Source of the DNA: Procambarus clarkii
Lineage: Eukaryota > Arthropoda > Malacostraca > Decapoda > Cambaridae
Assembly: GCF_040958095.1 (NCBI RefSeq)
Contig: NC_091160.1
Coordinates: 34,310,733 to 34,374,732 of the forward strand
DNA length: 64,000 nucleotides
Direction: 5' to 3'
Part shown: positions 44,910 to 57,600 of the stretch, piece by piece
Position numbering within the stretch: the stretch's first letter is position 1
Layout of the letters: the number at the start of each line of letters is the position of its first letter
Position numbers and translations under genes: made by a program
Notes under the pieces: generated by a model
Database searches by the model: none
What the model was told of the DNA's origin: nothing
Seen by the model: only the letters and a program-made list of their open reading frames with translations

Positions 44910-45352
44910 CTGACTTGGCAATGAGCAATCTGAGAGCAGCAGTACACCGAGAACTTCAACAAGATCTTGTAAGTCTGAGGCAAAGTGAAATCGACACCAG
45001 AAATTCCAGCTATCATCATACTATCATGCAAGAGGAGCCACACATCTATGGTTCATCTAATACAATCAGCAGACTTCTAGATGTTACTACTGCTCGGCTT
45101 AGACTCGGTTACAAGTATCTCTGGGAATTCTCATTATCTGCTGATGTAGACCTGACCAAATGTAAACTGTGTCAACAAAATTATTCGCACACCCTCCGTC
45201 ACTATGTGATGGAGTGCGAAAAGATCGTGAATTCAGAGACAATTCTATAACCAATGTTCCAGCGATGTGTAAATATTTCATTCAAAATGATCTGCTGCCA
45301 GAAATATTATCCAAATATCCCCAGGTTGCTAACTGTAGGTAGTAACTAATAT
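44910..45352 (+). mobile_element. LINE 3'-end coding remnant
   Basis: Open frame 44915-45250 reads NTISRLLDVTTARLRLGYKY then LWEFSLSADVDLTKCKLCQQ and HTLRHYVMECEKI, the Cys/His-containing tail seen after the RT/RNase H region of many arthropod LINEs. After one frameshift the text continues (CKYFIQNDLLPEILSKYPQV) to a stop near 45340. Not a host gene. Confidence 0.7.
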
Positions 45353-45910
45353 GATTTTAACCTATCCACCGCTGCCCACTGGATGGGGGGGCGGTGTGCA
45401 GGATAGACATATCAATTGTGACACTAGGCTCTCCACATATGTCACTTGCTTAATTTAGAACCTGTACTTGTGGTCGATCTCGAACCCATTGTTGATGTGA
45501 CGACTTATACTGAATGTTATAACTAACTCATCAAGATTGTAACTTGCTTAGCTAAATGAATTGTGGGGTTCAGTCCCTGAACCCATTATGTGCCAAAACT
45601 GACTAGACGAACCTCGATAAGGCCAACAAGCTTCATGTTACCGACATTAAACACCGCAGTTTATTAAACACAGCACGGAGACATCATCATCACACAGCCA
45701 AGATTGTCTGTGATTCCCAAGTCGCGAGCGGGGAAAAAAACAAAAATCATTTCTCCCTGAAATGGAAAAAGCATATCATGATGTGAAATACATTATACGA
45801 CGGAGCTGCGGTATTTTACGTATTATTACACTCAATTCCTTCCTGGAAGTAATAAACACTTAATACTGTGTGCATTTAATTGTAACGCCATTTCAATAAA
45901 TTTATGAAAA

Positions 45911-45988
<78 letters not shown>

Positions 45989-46288
45989 CTTATTTATAGT
46001 TTAAATGCACTGAATGTTTCCGTTCCGCACGAATGTCGAGCGCAGTCTGGCGATTTTTGCAACGGAAACTATCAGAGGATTTTCGTGGTCGTTTTTTTTT
46101 CTTTTAATGCACGAATGGATGAGATTGCTTGTGTGTTTCATGATTTCCTGGAGTGCATGGTGTATGTGGTCTATGATTAGAGTAGTAGTGTATATTGATG
46201 AGTCAAAATTTATAGAGGACTTGTACAGTTATTTATTTATTTAGATACAGGAAGATACATTGGGTTTGTGAGGATGCCCGGTACCCCA
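45353..46288. other. Intergenic with (TA)n, no gene recognised
   Basis: (TA)n occupies about 45912-45981. No family-like coding text. Confidence 0.4.
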
Positions 46289-46547
46289 GCATGAGGGCGC
46301 CTGACAGCTGGGTGGACAGCGCTTCGGATTCGTAGTCCTAAGGTTCCGGGTTCGATCCCCGGTGGAGGCGGAGACAAATGGGCAAAATGTTTCTTTCACC
46401 TTGACGCCCCTGTTACCTAGCAGTAAATAGGTACCTGGGTGTTAGTCAGCTGTCACGGGCTGCTTCCTGGGGGGTGGAGGCCTGGTCGAGGACCGGGCCG
46501 CGGGGACACTTAAGCCCCGAAATCATCTCAAGATAACCTCAAGATAA
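46289..46547 (+). mobile_element. SINE family 1, variant head
   Basis: Same body and tail as family 1 but a different tRNA-like head, CAGCTGGGTGGACAGCGCTT with CGGATTCGTAGTCC and B box GGTTCGATCCCCGGTGG. The variant also occurs at 55845-55935 and 60373-60636, so two head subtypes share one body. Confidence 0.88.
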
Positions 46548-46897
46548 GATAAGATAAGGAACCCTGTACCCCAGCGTGAAGAACAAAGCATCACCAAGTA
46601 GCCTACACAATTCCCCGTGAAAGCTTAAAATAATACGGAACCCAGAGATCGAAATTAGGCTCGAGCAACTTTATGCAAATTTCTCCGGTCGAGTAATCAT
46701 TCCGAGAAAGTCCTTTCCAAGATAGAGAGAAGTAAGAAGCAATTAAACCATCTCCGCGAGTATTCTCAGGATTTATGGTCATAATTTGGAAGGAAGTTTT
46801 CCCTGTAGCCACGAAAGCTACAATAATTTACGAATGAGGCTTCACAGACTTTCACAGCGCGATAGCTTGCAGAATGAGGCTTCAGATTTTTAGTAAT

Positions 46898-46959
<62 letters not shown>

Positions 46960-46961
<2 letters not shown>

Positions 46962-47728
46962 CTGAAAACTCACACCCCAGAAGTGACTCGAACCCATACT
47001 CCCAGAAGCAACGCAACTGGTATGTACAAGACGCCTTAATCCACTTGACCATCACGACCGGACATAATGAGGTGATAGCCGAGGCTATTTGAACCACCCC
47101 ACCGCCGGCACTCGGATAGTAATCTTGGGCATAGCATTTTACCAAATCACCTCATTCTTTGGGGCACACGTGAGGAACACAAATGCGAACAAGCCTGAAT
47201 GGTCCCCAGGACAATATGCAACTGAAAACTCACACCCCAGAAGTGACTCGAACCCATACTCCCAGAAGCAACGCAACTGGTATGTACAAGACGCCTTAAT
47301 CCACTTGACCATCACGACCGGACATAATGAGGTGATAGCCGAGGCTATTTGAACCACCCCACCGCCGGCACTCGGATAGTAATCTTGGGCATAGCATTTT
47401 ACCAAATCACCTCATTCTTTGGGGCACACGTGAGGAACACAAATGCGAACAAGCCTGAATGGCTTGTTCGCATTTGTGTTCCTCACGTGTGCCCCAAAGA
47501 ATGAGGTGATTTGGTAAAATGCTATGCCCAAGATTACTATCCGAGTGCCGGCGGTGGGGTGGTTCAAATAGCCTCGGCTATCACCTCATTATGTCCGGTC
47601 GTGATGGTCAAGTGGATTAAGGCGTCTTGTACATACCAGTTGCGTTGCTTCTGGGAGTATGGGTTCGAGTCACTTCTGGGGTGTGAGTTTTCAGTTGCAT
47701 ATTGTCCTGGGGACCATTCAGGCTTGTT

Positions 47729-47735
<7 letters not shown>
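46960..47735. mobile_element. Cluster of three identical SINE family 2 copies, two direct and one inverted
   Basis: Copies at about 46960-47200 (minus), 47220-47464 (minus) and 47465-47735 (plus). Shared text: ACTGAAAACTCACACCCCAG, CCACTTGACCATCACGACCG, CACCCCACCGCCGGCACTCG and CACACGTGAGGAACACAAAT. The three translated segments in the same frame are identical, so the copies are very recent. (TA)n tracts bound the cluster (46898-46958, 47736-47793). Confidence 0.9.
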
Positions 47736-47797
<62 letters not shown>

Positions 47798-48044
47798 ATG
47801 TGTATATACATATATAGGTATATGTGAGAGGTTGGTTATTGGTTCAGTCGGTACACAACGTGCTCTCTAAAGCTCTGTCATCCAAAATTCGGCGAGGCAT
47901 TTTTATTAATATTTTACACACTACATCACATCCACGGTTGTGGAAAGCGAAGAGAAGCTGTGCGCGAACATCAGTGATATTTGGGATATTCCCGAGGGGG
48001 CGTCGTGATGAGGTGGATGACACAGGAAGAGTTCTGAGGCATGG

Positions 48045-48046
<2 letters not shown>

Positions 48047-48092
<46 letters not shown>

Positions 48093-48430
48093 CATGGAAC
48101 TGTGTATATGAGGCATGGAACTGTGTATATGAGGCATGGAACTGTGTATATGAGACATGGAACTGTGTATATGAGACATGGAACTGTGTATATGAGGCAT
48201 GGAACTGTGTATATGAGACATGGAACTGTGTATATGAGACATGGAACTGTGTATATGAGGCATGGAACTGTGTATATGAGACATGGAACTGTGTATGAGA
48301 CATGGAACTGTGTATATGAGGCATGGAACTGTGTATATGAGGCATGGAACTGTGTATATGAGGCATGGAACTGTGTATATGAGACATGGAACTGTGTATA
48401 TGAGGCATGGAACTGGGTATATGAGGCCTG
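48047..48430. repeat. (TG)n followed by a 21-bp minisatellite
   Basis: (TG)n at 48047-48088, then about 16 units of GAGGCATGGAACTGTGTATA T or GAGACATGG variants. Long open frames on both strands are artefacts of the 21-bp period. Confidence 0.95.
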
Positions 48431-49083
48431 GAACTCGACCCACACCTGTATAGTATCCACACCTGTGGCTTGTTAATTATGGCTTTGTACCTAACCTTAT
48501 TAGAAGTGGATAACATGGTCTATCATCGTCAAATTAACATAGCTTGCCCAACATGTGCTCACAGAGAAAGTCTTTTTAACCATTAAAAAGACTTCAACAA
48601 TTCATATCAACATTATATATCGCTAAATAGATGTTACGAATATTTTTAATCTGTACATGTGTTTTAAACACGAAATAATATAACGTAAGTGAACAGGTAT
48701 TCGCCAAACGCTTTAAGAAAGTAGAAGTCTGTGAACAATGTTGTCAGACTTGCTTCATGGAACAAAATTATGTGCAACTTATAATACGAGAACCTGCAAG
48801 CAAGCCAACATTGGTCTGAGAATATAGGTCTATCGAATAGACCGCCTATTACAACAGTAAAGCATTTCTTAGGAAATAGCCTGAGCTACTCTATCCTTTT
48901 GAGACGTATTTTAGTCTTAATTAAACGGACTTGAACTTGAATGGTTATATAACATTTATTAAAAGCTGGCGATTGTTCGTTTTATTTACTGTATATATAT
49001 TAATGAATGTCTATGATAACACCGAGCTAGGAGACATGATATAACACTGAGCTGACCAATGATAACTGAGCTAGGAGACTAAC
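48431..49083. other. Intergenic, no gene recognised
   Basis: AT-rich. A short LINE-tail-like piece (GAGCTACTCTATCCTTTTGA, TTAAACGGACTTGAACTTGA) is at 48885-48940. Confidence 0.4.
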
Positions 49084-49455
49084 CTCCAGCATGTACACAC
49101 TCATCTCCAGCATGTACACACTCATCTCTCCAGCATGTACACACTCATCTCCAGCATGTACACACTCATCTCTCCAGCATGTACACACTCATCTCTCCAG
49201 CATGTACACACTCATCTCTCCAGCATGTACACACTCATCTCCAGCATGTACACACTCATCTCCAGCATGTACACACTCATCTCCAGCATGTACACACTCA
49301 TCTCTCCAGCATGTACACACTCATCTCTCCAGCATGTACACACTCATCTCTCCAGCATGTACACACTCATCTCTCCAGCATGTACACACTCATCTCCAGC
49401 ATGTACACACTCATCTCCAGCATGTACACACTCATCTCTCCAGCATGTACACAAA
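49084..49455. repeat. 21/23-bp minisatellite, about 17 copies
   Basis: Units CATCTCCAGCATGTACACAC T and a two-base-longer CATCTCTCC form are mixed, so the reading frame shifts within the array; no gene. Confidence 0.93.
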
Positions 49456-49597
49456 CGTCTGCTGCTTCATGACTCGACACATACAATGGCTACTTCTTAT
49501 GAAAAACAAATTTCTTCTCTTAACAGCAGTTTTTACCAGACATGTTTTAGCTGCTTGATCTCATATTGGCCGACCTCTCAAGACGTCATATTCCTCA

Positions 49598-49755
49598 CTA
49601 GCTGACCTCTCAAGACATCAAGTTCCCCCTCCCCCACTAGCTGACCTCTCAAGACATCAAGTCCCCCCCCCCCTCCCCCACTAGCTGACCTCTCAAGACA
49701 TCAGATACCCCCCCCCCTCCCCCACTAGCTGACCTCTCAAGACATCAGATACCCC
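49598..49755. repeat. Four-copy tandem repeat with C-rich linker
   Basis: CACTAGCTGACCTCTCAAGA CATCA followed by variable poly-C tracts. Confidence 0.85.
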
Positions 49756-49885
49756 CCCGCCATCTGACTATCGACCAGTACGTCAAAATTCTAGAGTTTA
49801 TTGGAATTATTGACGTTTCCTTATAATAAATATGATCAAGCATTTATTTTCTATTTACTTTATATACAATAAAGTTCATCAGGTT

Positions 49886-49888
49886 TAC

Positions 49889-49926
<38 letters not shown>

Positions 49927-50190
49927 TGATTTAGGAAAAGTACATACATAGTTGCATCATTACAGTACAAACATTCTGATTTAAAGATAGAGGTAGTACA
50001 TACAATACCTAAAGTCACTAGTATGCATAGCGTTTCGGGCAAACTTGATACCTGATCAACCCGGCTGTGAATCATATGTTCTGGTCTGGTCACCCAGGAT
50101 GCTAGTAACCTGGGTGACCAGACGATTAACAGAGAAGCCTGGTTGGAGACTGGGCCGCGGGGCTGTTGATCACCGGAAGCCACACACGGT
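49886..50190 (-). mobile_element. LINE tail (minus) next to a retroelement tail fragment
   Basis: 49886-50043 is a reverse copy of the GCCCGAAACGCTATGCATAC tail ending in ATT repeats. 50045-50190 resembles the 14390-14535 end (CCTGATCAACCCGGCTGTGA, GGGCCGCGGGGCTGTTGAT) and contains the hairpin GGTCACCCAGG / CCTGGGTGACC. Confidence 0.6.
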
Positions 50191-50452
50191 AGGTTGTGAA
50201 AGCATGTACACTGGTGTTTGAGTGTTACATTCTTGTTTGGTGTAAGAGATTAAAAGAGTTAATATGTAAGAAAAAGATTTAGAGTGCAAAAGTCAGTAAA
50301 CTGGAAGATTAAGAAATGTATTGGGATATTTTGGGTATGCAGACCAAATGGATGACAGACTGGTATTCTAAAAAAATTTGAAAACCAGAAAGATGAAAAG
50401 AATACTGTATGGGCAGACTTCCTGAATGTGAGAGAAAGTGAGGTTAAATAAA

Positions 50453-50585
50453 TAAATATAAATAAATATGTTTATTCAGGTAAGGTACATACATACAAGT
50501 GATGTTACATTAATGGATCAATATATAGATAGAGCTAGTACATACAATGCCTAAAGCCACTATTACGCAATGCGTTTCGGGCAGT
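50453..50585 (-). mobile_element. LINE 3' tail
   Basis: Reverse copy: CTGCCCGAAACGCATTGCGT to TACCTGAATAAACATATTTA with an ATTTATTT end. Confidence 0.75.
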
Positions 50586-50829
50586 GTGAACAACATATGG
50601 GACATGGAAGGGGAATAAAGCTGGGTGGCAACGATTCACAAGGAGTGACTTTATAATGTACTTGGCCATTAACAAGGAGCACAATATACCTGGTAATGCT
50701 AAGCAGTGGAGTGCTCTTTAAGTTGATTATCAGTGTGGAGGTAATAGAGGGTATAGAGGGACTAGAGGGGTATAGAGGGACTATAAGTAATATTGCCGGA
50801 ACAACCGTGGAGAGGTATAGAGGAACTAT

Positions 50830-51050
50830 AAGAAATATTGCCAGAACAACCGTGGACATCTTCAAGAGAAAACTGGACCGTTTTCTAAGAGAAGTTCTGG
50901 ATCAGCCGGGCTGTGGTGGGTATGTAGCCCTGTGGGCCGCTCCAAGCAACAGCCTGGTGGACCAAACTCTCACAAGTCGAGCCTGGCCTCAGGCCGGGCT
51001 TGGGGAGTAGAAGAACTCCCAGAACCCCATCAAGCAGGAAGGTACTTCTT
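50830..51050 (+). mobile_element. LINE C-terminal fragment
   Basis: Reads TTVDIFKRKLDRFLREVLDQ then GYVALWAAPSNSLVDQTLTS and RAWPQAGLGE to a stop. The nucleotide copy of its end (GCAACAGCCTGGTGGACCAA to AACTCCCAGAA) is at 53280-53385. Confidence 0.65.
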
Positions 51051-51539
51051 GGTTACTGTAATAGTATACAGTACAGTGCAGATGACGACCAACTGGTAGT
51101 TTTTATGACCTTTTCCATAACATTGCTTCCCTTTTATCTCCCAATGGTGCCTCCTACCCCATAAGTTAGAAGCAGGTTAATAATAAAGTATAAGTATGAA
51201 AATATAACATTTTATTTCAGGTAATGTACAAACCTTTTTGCTATGTATTTACAAGTCAAAACAATGTTTGAAGGCATGATAAATTGAAACTGCTGTATAA
51301 AACACAATTAAGGAAATTGTGCACATTCTTGTCAGATTGCAAAAAACATGCACCGAATATGATGAAATATCTCATTTTGGTGGATTCTCGGTGGTTCTGC
51401 CACTAGTAATCTGGACAGCTCTACTTAATTTGAGTTACACCAGGCCCTTACGAGTCATCATGAGGCAAAAAAATGGTCCCCTGTATATAGCCACAGGGAG
51501 CTGAGGAGGCTAGATCTCTCAGACCAAAAAAAAAAAGCC

Positions 51540-52800
51540 ACCAGAAAGGTAGAGGGAAGTAAGTAATTATTAAAAGGCATCAAGCCGGGAAGGCTATGTA
51601 ACACCATCAAATGTGCGGGATAATCATAGGATGCTAAATATCACTAAGGATACCAATAGGAGAACAAAAATGCATAAGGCGAACGATATCAAAGGTATCC
51701 GATTCACCAAGAATTCTATCGAGGGTCAAGTGACCGCAAGGGACAGTCAGGAAGCAAGACGTCCTGGAAGTCGGGACATTCAACAAGGATATGCACGACT
51801 ATAAGAGGGACAATGCAGTTTGGACAATAAGGAGCAGGGCGGCGCTCCATTAAGTGCCAGTGAGTTAAACGTGTATGGCCAATACGTAACCTTTCCAGAG
51901 CTGTTTCCCACCATTTCCGTTTCCCGGTTACGGTGGTAGGAGGAAGGCCATTGGGGACACACTACTTTCAAGAACACAGTTTGTTACCAGTTACAGATGA
52001 CCAACAACCCTGCCAACGGGCAAGGATGGAGGAATGAATAACCGGGTAAAAGTCGGAATAAGGAATACCTTTACGGGAGATGGGACAAGTGCGGATAGCT
52101 TCCCTAGCGGCAGTGTCCGCATGTTCATTTAAGGACATACCAACATGGCTGGGAACCCAGCAAAACTCCACTATCTTAAATCTACTGGAGATAAAAACAG
52201 CCAATGTTGAGTCTCGACTATCAATGGATGGACAGGATTAAAGGACTTCAGAGCCATGAGGGCACTGTGAGTCAACTACAACAACAAAGGAGGATTGACA
52301 GTGAGAGAGCAGTTGACGAAGAGTATAGAGAATAGCATAAAGTTCTGCCGTGAAGATGCTAGTCTCTGGAGGCAGGCGACACACACAGGTGTGGTCAGGA
52401 AAAACAACAGTAGCCTACACCATCAGCAGACTTGGACCCATCAGTCTTTGGACCCACCGGAGAAGACAGAAATGGAGCAGGAGTGTGAAGAAAAGTGTTC
52501 AAGGAAAAGGCGTTTCAGAACTGCAGGAGGGATAAACGCTTGTCACGTGGGTCAAGGTTTTACAAAATTTAGGAAGGGGGACCCTACACGGGGGCAAAGG
52601 CGGAACGACACGAGGAGAAATATTGGTAACACGAACTGAAAGAGCATTTAATAAGAGAGACTACTGTACAGAAAAAGGCAGGTGGTGAAGAACAGGAACC
52701 ACAGGAGGGGTAAAGGTCAAGGCACGACATGAGCGAGAGTGAGGGTGTTGTAAGGACCGTGCAAGGATCCACGTGAAGGTTTATACTAACTACAAAGGTA
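51540..52800 (-). mobile_element. LINE remnant with RNase H domain
   Basis: On the minus strand: YTDGSKSADGVGY-like start near 52430, then TAELYA-like text, then EFCWVPSHVGMSLNEHADTA AREAI (51968-52204), the conserved RNase H end. Downstream are PWPSSYHRN-like text, RIGHTRLTHWHLMERRPAPY and CIVPLIVVHILVECPDFQD, a Cys/His tail, in shifting frames. Typical of RNase H-bearing non-LTR retrotransposons (I/R1-like); interrupted by several frameshifts and stops. Confidence 0.8.
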
Positions 52801-53464
52801 ATATTCACACATGATATAGCACATTACACATTAGTTTTGCAATAAGTGGTGAGCATGGGAAAGCTAGAGGAAGATGTATTGAGGAGTTATAGGGTTAATC
52901 TAAGGGGATACCATTATCTGTCATGATTATCTTTTTTGCTTCATTAAATATTCTATTATGAATAAGGAGTTTCCTTTTGGCCTCTGTGGGTCTAGAAATC
53001 TTATGAGGGAGAAGTAAGTAATTATCAAAAGAAGGCACCAAACCGGGAAGGTTATGTATTATGAGAGAGAAATAAAAATCCCTTGGCTAGTTCTCAAGTA
53101 GATTCAGACAACAATTGTGGGGAAAAATTAAACTAAGTATTTGCAATAAGGCCCAAATTTACAGCCGAGAGAGGTCTTCTCACATATTCAGCTGTGGACG
53201 TGATACAAGACAACAGGTATCTGCGAATGTGGATTTTCCTTAAGGTGTGAGACTTATCCAAGTGACTCTTTAGGTACGGGGTCCACTCCAAGCAACAGCC
53301 TGGTGGACCAAACTCTCACAAGTCAAGCCTGGCCTCGGGCCGGGCTTGGGGGAGTAGAACTCCCAGAAACCCATCAAGAAGGTTACTGCCATCTATGAAG
53401 TACCAGCACGAGTGATGTTTTGTTTCCTTTTTTCTTTACTGTAGAGAAAAGACTGGTGGAAATA
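52801..53464. other. Intergenic with retroelement fragments
   Basis: Contains TAATTATCAAAAGAAGGCAC CAAACCGGGAAGG (53017-53055), a dispersed piece also at 51566 and 38855, and the LINE end at 53280-53385. No host coding frame. Confidence 0.45.
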
Positions 53465-53990
53465 AGGGTCCCCAGGTTTTGACTTCTAGGAGGGAGCTGG
53501 CCAAGTCTTTGCCTCTGAGGGGGGAGCTGGCCAAGTCTTTGCCTCTGAGGGGGAGCTGGCCAAGTCTTTGCCTCTGAGGAGGAGCTGGCCAAGTCTTTGC
53601 CTCTGAGGGGGAGCTGGCCAAGTCTTTGCCTCTGAGGGGGAGCTGGCTAAGTCTTTGCCTCGGAGGGGGAGCTGGCCAAGTCTTTGCCTCGGAGGGGGAG
53701 CTGGCCAAGTCTTTGCCTCGGAGGGGGAGCTGGCCAAGTCTTTGCCTCTGAGGAGGAGCTGGCCAAGTCTTTGCCTCTGAGGAGGAGCTGGCCAAGTCTT
53801 TGCCTCTGAGGAGGAGCTGGCCAAGTCTCTGCCTCTGAGGAGGAGCTGGCCAAATCTTTGCCTCTGAGGAGCTGGCCAAGTCTCTGCCTCTGAAGGGGAG
53901 TTGACTAAGTCTCTGCCTCTACAGGGGAGCTGACCAAAACTTTGCCTTTGAGGGGGGAGCTGGCCAAGTTTGACCTCTGAGAGGACCTCT
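53465..53990. repeat. 29-bp minisatellite, about 18 copies
   Basis: Unit contains GAGGAGCTGGCCAAGTCTTT and GCCTCT. G-rich variants (GGGGGAG, GGGGGGAG) change the length by one to three bases. Confidence 0.93.
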
Positions 53991-54117
53991 GCCCCCCAGT
54001 AGGCTCATAATGACTTAAAGGCCTGGTGTGACTTGAATTGGCTGGAGTTATCCAGGTGGCTGGCAACAAGAAGCAACCATAGAAGTTACACACAGAAATC
54101 ACACTAACGTGATACAT

Positions 54118-54182
54118 CAAATGAACAAATCCACAAGGGTCGTGACGAGGATCCTCGTCACAGCCCTTGTGGATTTGTTCAT
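54118..54182. repeat. Near-perfect hairpin
   Basis: AATGAACAAATCCACAAGGG and its complement flank CGTGACGAGGATCCTCGTCA C, giving about 30-bp arms with one or two mismatches. Confidence 0.85.
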
Positions 54183-54607
54183 TTAACCATAGAAGTCCCT
54201 CTAGAAAATATGTAAATGTCCTAACATAGGACTCTATAAAAGATTCAATTACAACTAACTAGAGTTTAACATAATGCGTCGACTACCTGTCAACACACTG
54301 ACAAGTGGCCTCGGTGTGATGCACCAACTGGTGAATATTAAATCATGCACACAAGCAAAGTGCTGCAGAATCAGTTCAAACTAGCAAACAACAAAATATC
54401 TCAAGTTCTGCATCATCAATAGTTATGTACAAGAAAAGCAATTCATGTACAGTAACAAATAAATATCACAAGAAAAATACTAAAATCAGCAACTCCAGTT
54501 CATAATAAATGAACCTAATTTACATCATTTAAAAAATTACAAAAGGGGAAAAAAGATCTATAAATTGTCTTAATTGGTACCTAAAAAGCAAAATGATTGT
54601 TTTTATT

Positions 54608-57600
54608 TTATCTTCTCCAATTCCAAGGAAAATTTGAGGTTGGATAGTTAGACCAAAACTCTTGCGGAGGTTGAATATGCTGTTGCTGATATGACCATTC
54701 CCCGACACCTGCTTGATGGTGCATACCTTGAAACTGATTATGGGTATTATCATGCACTGAATTGTTGGTCTGGAACCTGTTTTGGCGAGAATGGTATTCT
54801 CCCATCAAGCTAGGATGCTCCTGGTTCTGTTGGTACACATTCCCACAGTTCTCTCTCTGAATATTGTAATGCGTAGCTGGCCTGCTGCCACCTCTGCAAT
54901 GATCCACGCTGTTCTCCAACTCTAAGGCATCCCTAATCCGGTTAGCGTAATGCTGAGCTAAATCCCGGGCAGATTGAACCTCATCGTGATAAGATGGAGA
55001 ACCGTTATGGGAAGAGTGAGCCATATTATAGTCATTCTGAGGGGACGAGTGAGCCATATTATAGTCATTCTGAGGGGAAGAGTGAGCCATATTATAGTCA
55101 TTCTGAGTCCTAGCATAGCCAAAATGAGGCATGTTATAGTCAGACTGAGCCATGTTATAGCCAGGCTGAGCCATGTTATAGCCAGGCTGACCCATGTTAT
55201 ACCCAAGCTGACCCATGTTATAGCCAGGCTGACCCATGTTATACCCAAGCTGACCCATGTTATAGCCAGACTGAGCCCTAGCACGAACATATTGAGCCTC
55301 CTCACGGCCAGACTGAGCACCGGCATGGCCAAACACACTACTGAATTCTCTTCTATTTTCAGTGGTCTCTCTCAGTCCTATTACTGAATTTTCTTTTTGT
55401 CCATGAAACCCTGATACTTCCATGAGTGGAGGCAATAAACTTGGAGCAACACTGACAGATGTCCTTGCTCTCTTGTCACTTTCATTTCTATTACCGCTCT
55501 TGAATGGTCTCTTCTTACGAGTCGCCAATCGATGTTTTCGAGTTTCTGCTGCAAGAAAGTAAGCTTATTAAACTTGATTGAATTCTATGACAGGGGTCTC
55601 GAAAATAAGACAAGAGAAACTTCAAGAGAAGATGGACAAACTTCATCTTCATAGACTGCCAAAAAGCTTTTGAAACAGTTCTTCATAACAAAATGATACC
55701 CAAGATGGAGACAAGTGGGGAATAACAAGAAAGACACTGAACTGGATATGGGAGTAATTGTCCAACAGGAAACAAAGGGTCGTAGACAGAGAGGTGAAGT
55801 CAGGCTACTGAGAAGTGGAAAGTGATGCACCACAGGGCTCTGTGGGGGTCTAACAGCTGAATGAACAGCGCTCAGGATTCGTAGTCCTAAGGCTCTGGGT
55901 TCAATCCCCAGTGGAGGTGAATGAACAGCACGTTAAAATTTATGAATGCATCTTTCGGGAATGGATGGATGGAAATGGACATAGGATGACCAAACCACAC
56001 ATCAAGTTCGGGACTCGGACGTCTACCTACTGGGGATCGTGTGGTCCAACCTCTGCTTCAGGATGGGTTCATTCTTGCCCTTGATGGGGTGGTTCTTCTC
56101 CGGCCCCGACCACGGCGGTCTCCGGGTTTGGAGTCCCTGTGCCTTCTTTTACCCACCTCAAGGTAAACTCTTGAGCAGGAGCCCCTAAGGCAGTTTGTTG
56201 TTGCCTTCAACATCGTTGTGACAGTTCCTGTGATGGCACTGGAACCAATCATATTGGCGTTTGCCTTTCCAATGGAATCTTTCGCCATTGTGGAGAGGAG
56301 GTGGGGAGGGGACCTGCTGCTTGGGTAACAGCTTCTCCTCCATATCAACCTACCCTGGCTTTGTGCCCTGGAGAGGCCACTCCAGACCGACAACAGCGCG
56401 CAACTCCATAGTCTCCCGAGACTGATGGATGTCTACTACTACCACGGCAGCTTCCTGGGGATGTGCGAGTGCACATGTGTAAGAAATATACGTAGTAGAT
56501 ATAATAGAGGAAAAATACATTGGTTAGAAAAGTGGGGTCCAAGAGCTAATAGCTTGATTCTACAGACACAAATAGTAAATACACACATACACACACACAC
56601 ACACACACACCAACATTTTCAAAGATTCTGTAAAAATTTAGTTTTTGTACCGAAGGAGAACCTACATTATATTCCAAGTGTTTTAAATGGATGTTTTCAT
56701 ATCCTCAAATTATTTAATTTAACATATTAATCTTCCCACAGACACCAGAATTATTAAGACTCATGAGTTTTGTAAGTGATTCTAGCAATAATCCACTGCA
56801 TACCTGGAGATAACATATGGTAAGTACATGCACACAATTCACCCAGAAAGTTTAAGATGGAGGTTGACCTCCATTCCATTTCCCGATGATAAATATTTAC
56901 TACTATATACTTCCACATACAACCATAGTAGTTGTATTAATGTGGGCACCAGCTGAGGCACCCAAATGAACCGAATCACAACTCCAGTTGATGGATCACG
57001 CAGGGGGCTAAACTAATCGATCAACACAAAGCAATGTGTATCAAAACTAGTCTGCCATGAACCTCTTGCCAGCTTGCAAATTGTTGAACCTTCCCTCGTG
57101 CATTTCCAGTCTTAGTTAAAAACAAAATTCTACAGGTGCAAATTGAAATTCTCTGAACCCGTGCATAGCGAGGCCCAACTAAACATTTATATAACACAGT
57201 AACACAAATATTCTATGGTGGTGTTGAAAAATTAAATTACAGTATTTATCTTAACTCTTGAATCCAAAGAATTATTTATGAACATACAAATTTGTTAATT
57301 TCCTCAATTTTCAGATCCTAAACCTGTTTGATTTAAAAGTACTGTACTGTATTTCACTCAAGTTACTGTAATACATGAGTCAATGTATTAAAATCAAAGA
57401 TGCATTCTCCTATAAAACAGAATAGACGAAGCAAGATGTAGCCCTACGTCTCTTCCCTGTACGTATATTCTTAATATAAATTGCATACAAAAAATATATA
57501 TATTAAATATGCTATACAGTATAAAAAAAAAAAGAATCATGCTCTTACCTCTGGTATTTGCCTCATCGTTTGGTTTCCCTTTGACGTGATCATTTACTCC

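Noticed and set aside
47844-48516. 199-, 181- and 179-aa open frames
   Set aside because: Translations of a 21-bp minisatellite and (TG)n in several frames on both strands.
52295-52639. 114-aa plus-strand open frame
   Set aside because: Antisense to the RNase H-bearing LINE remnant, which reads sensibly on the minus strand.
56058-56393. 111-aa Arg/Ser-rich minus open frame
   Set aside because: No recognisable domain, no matching splice sites to the surrounding PCED1-like exons; probably part of a dispersed repeat.
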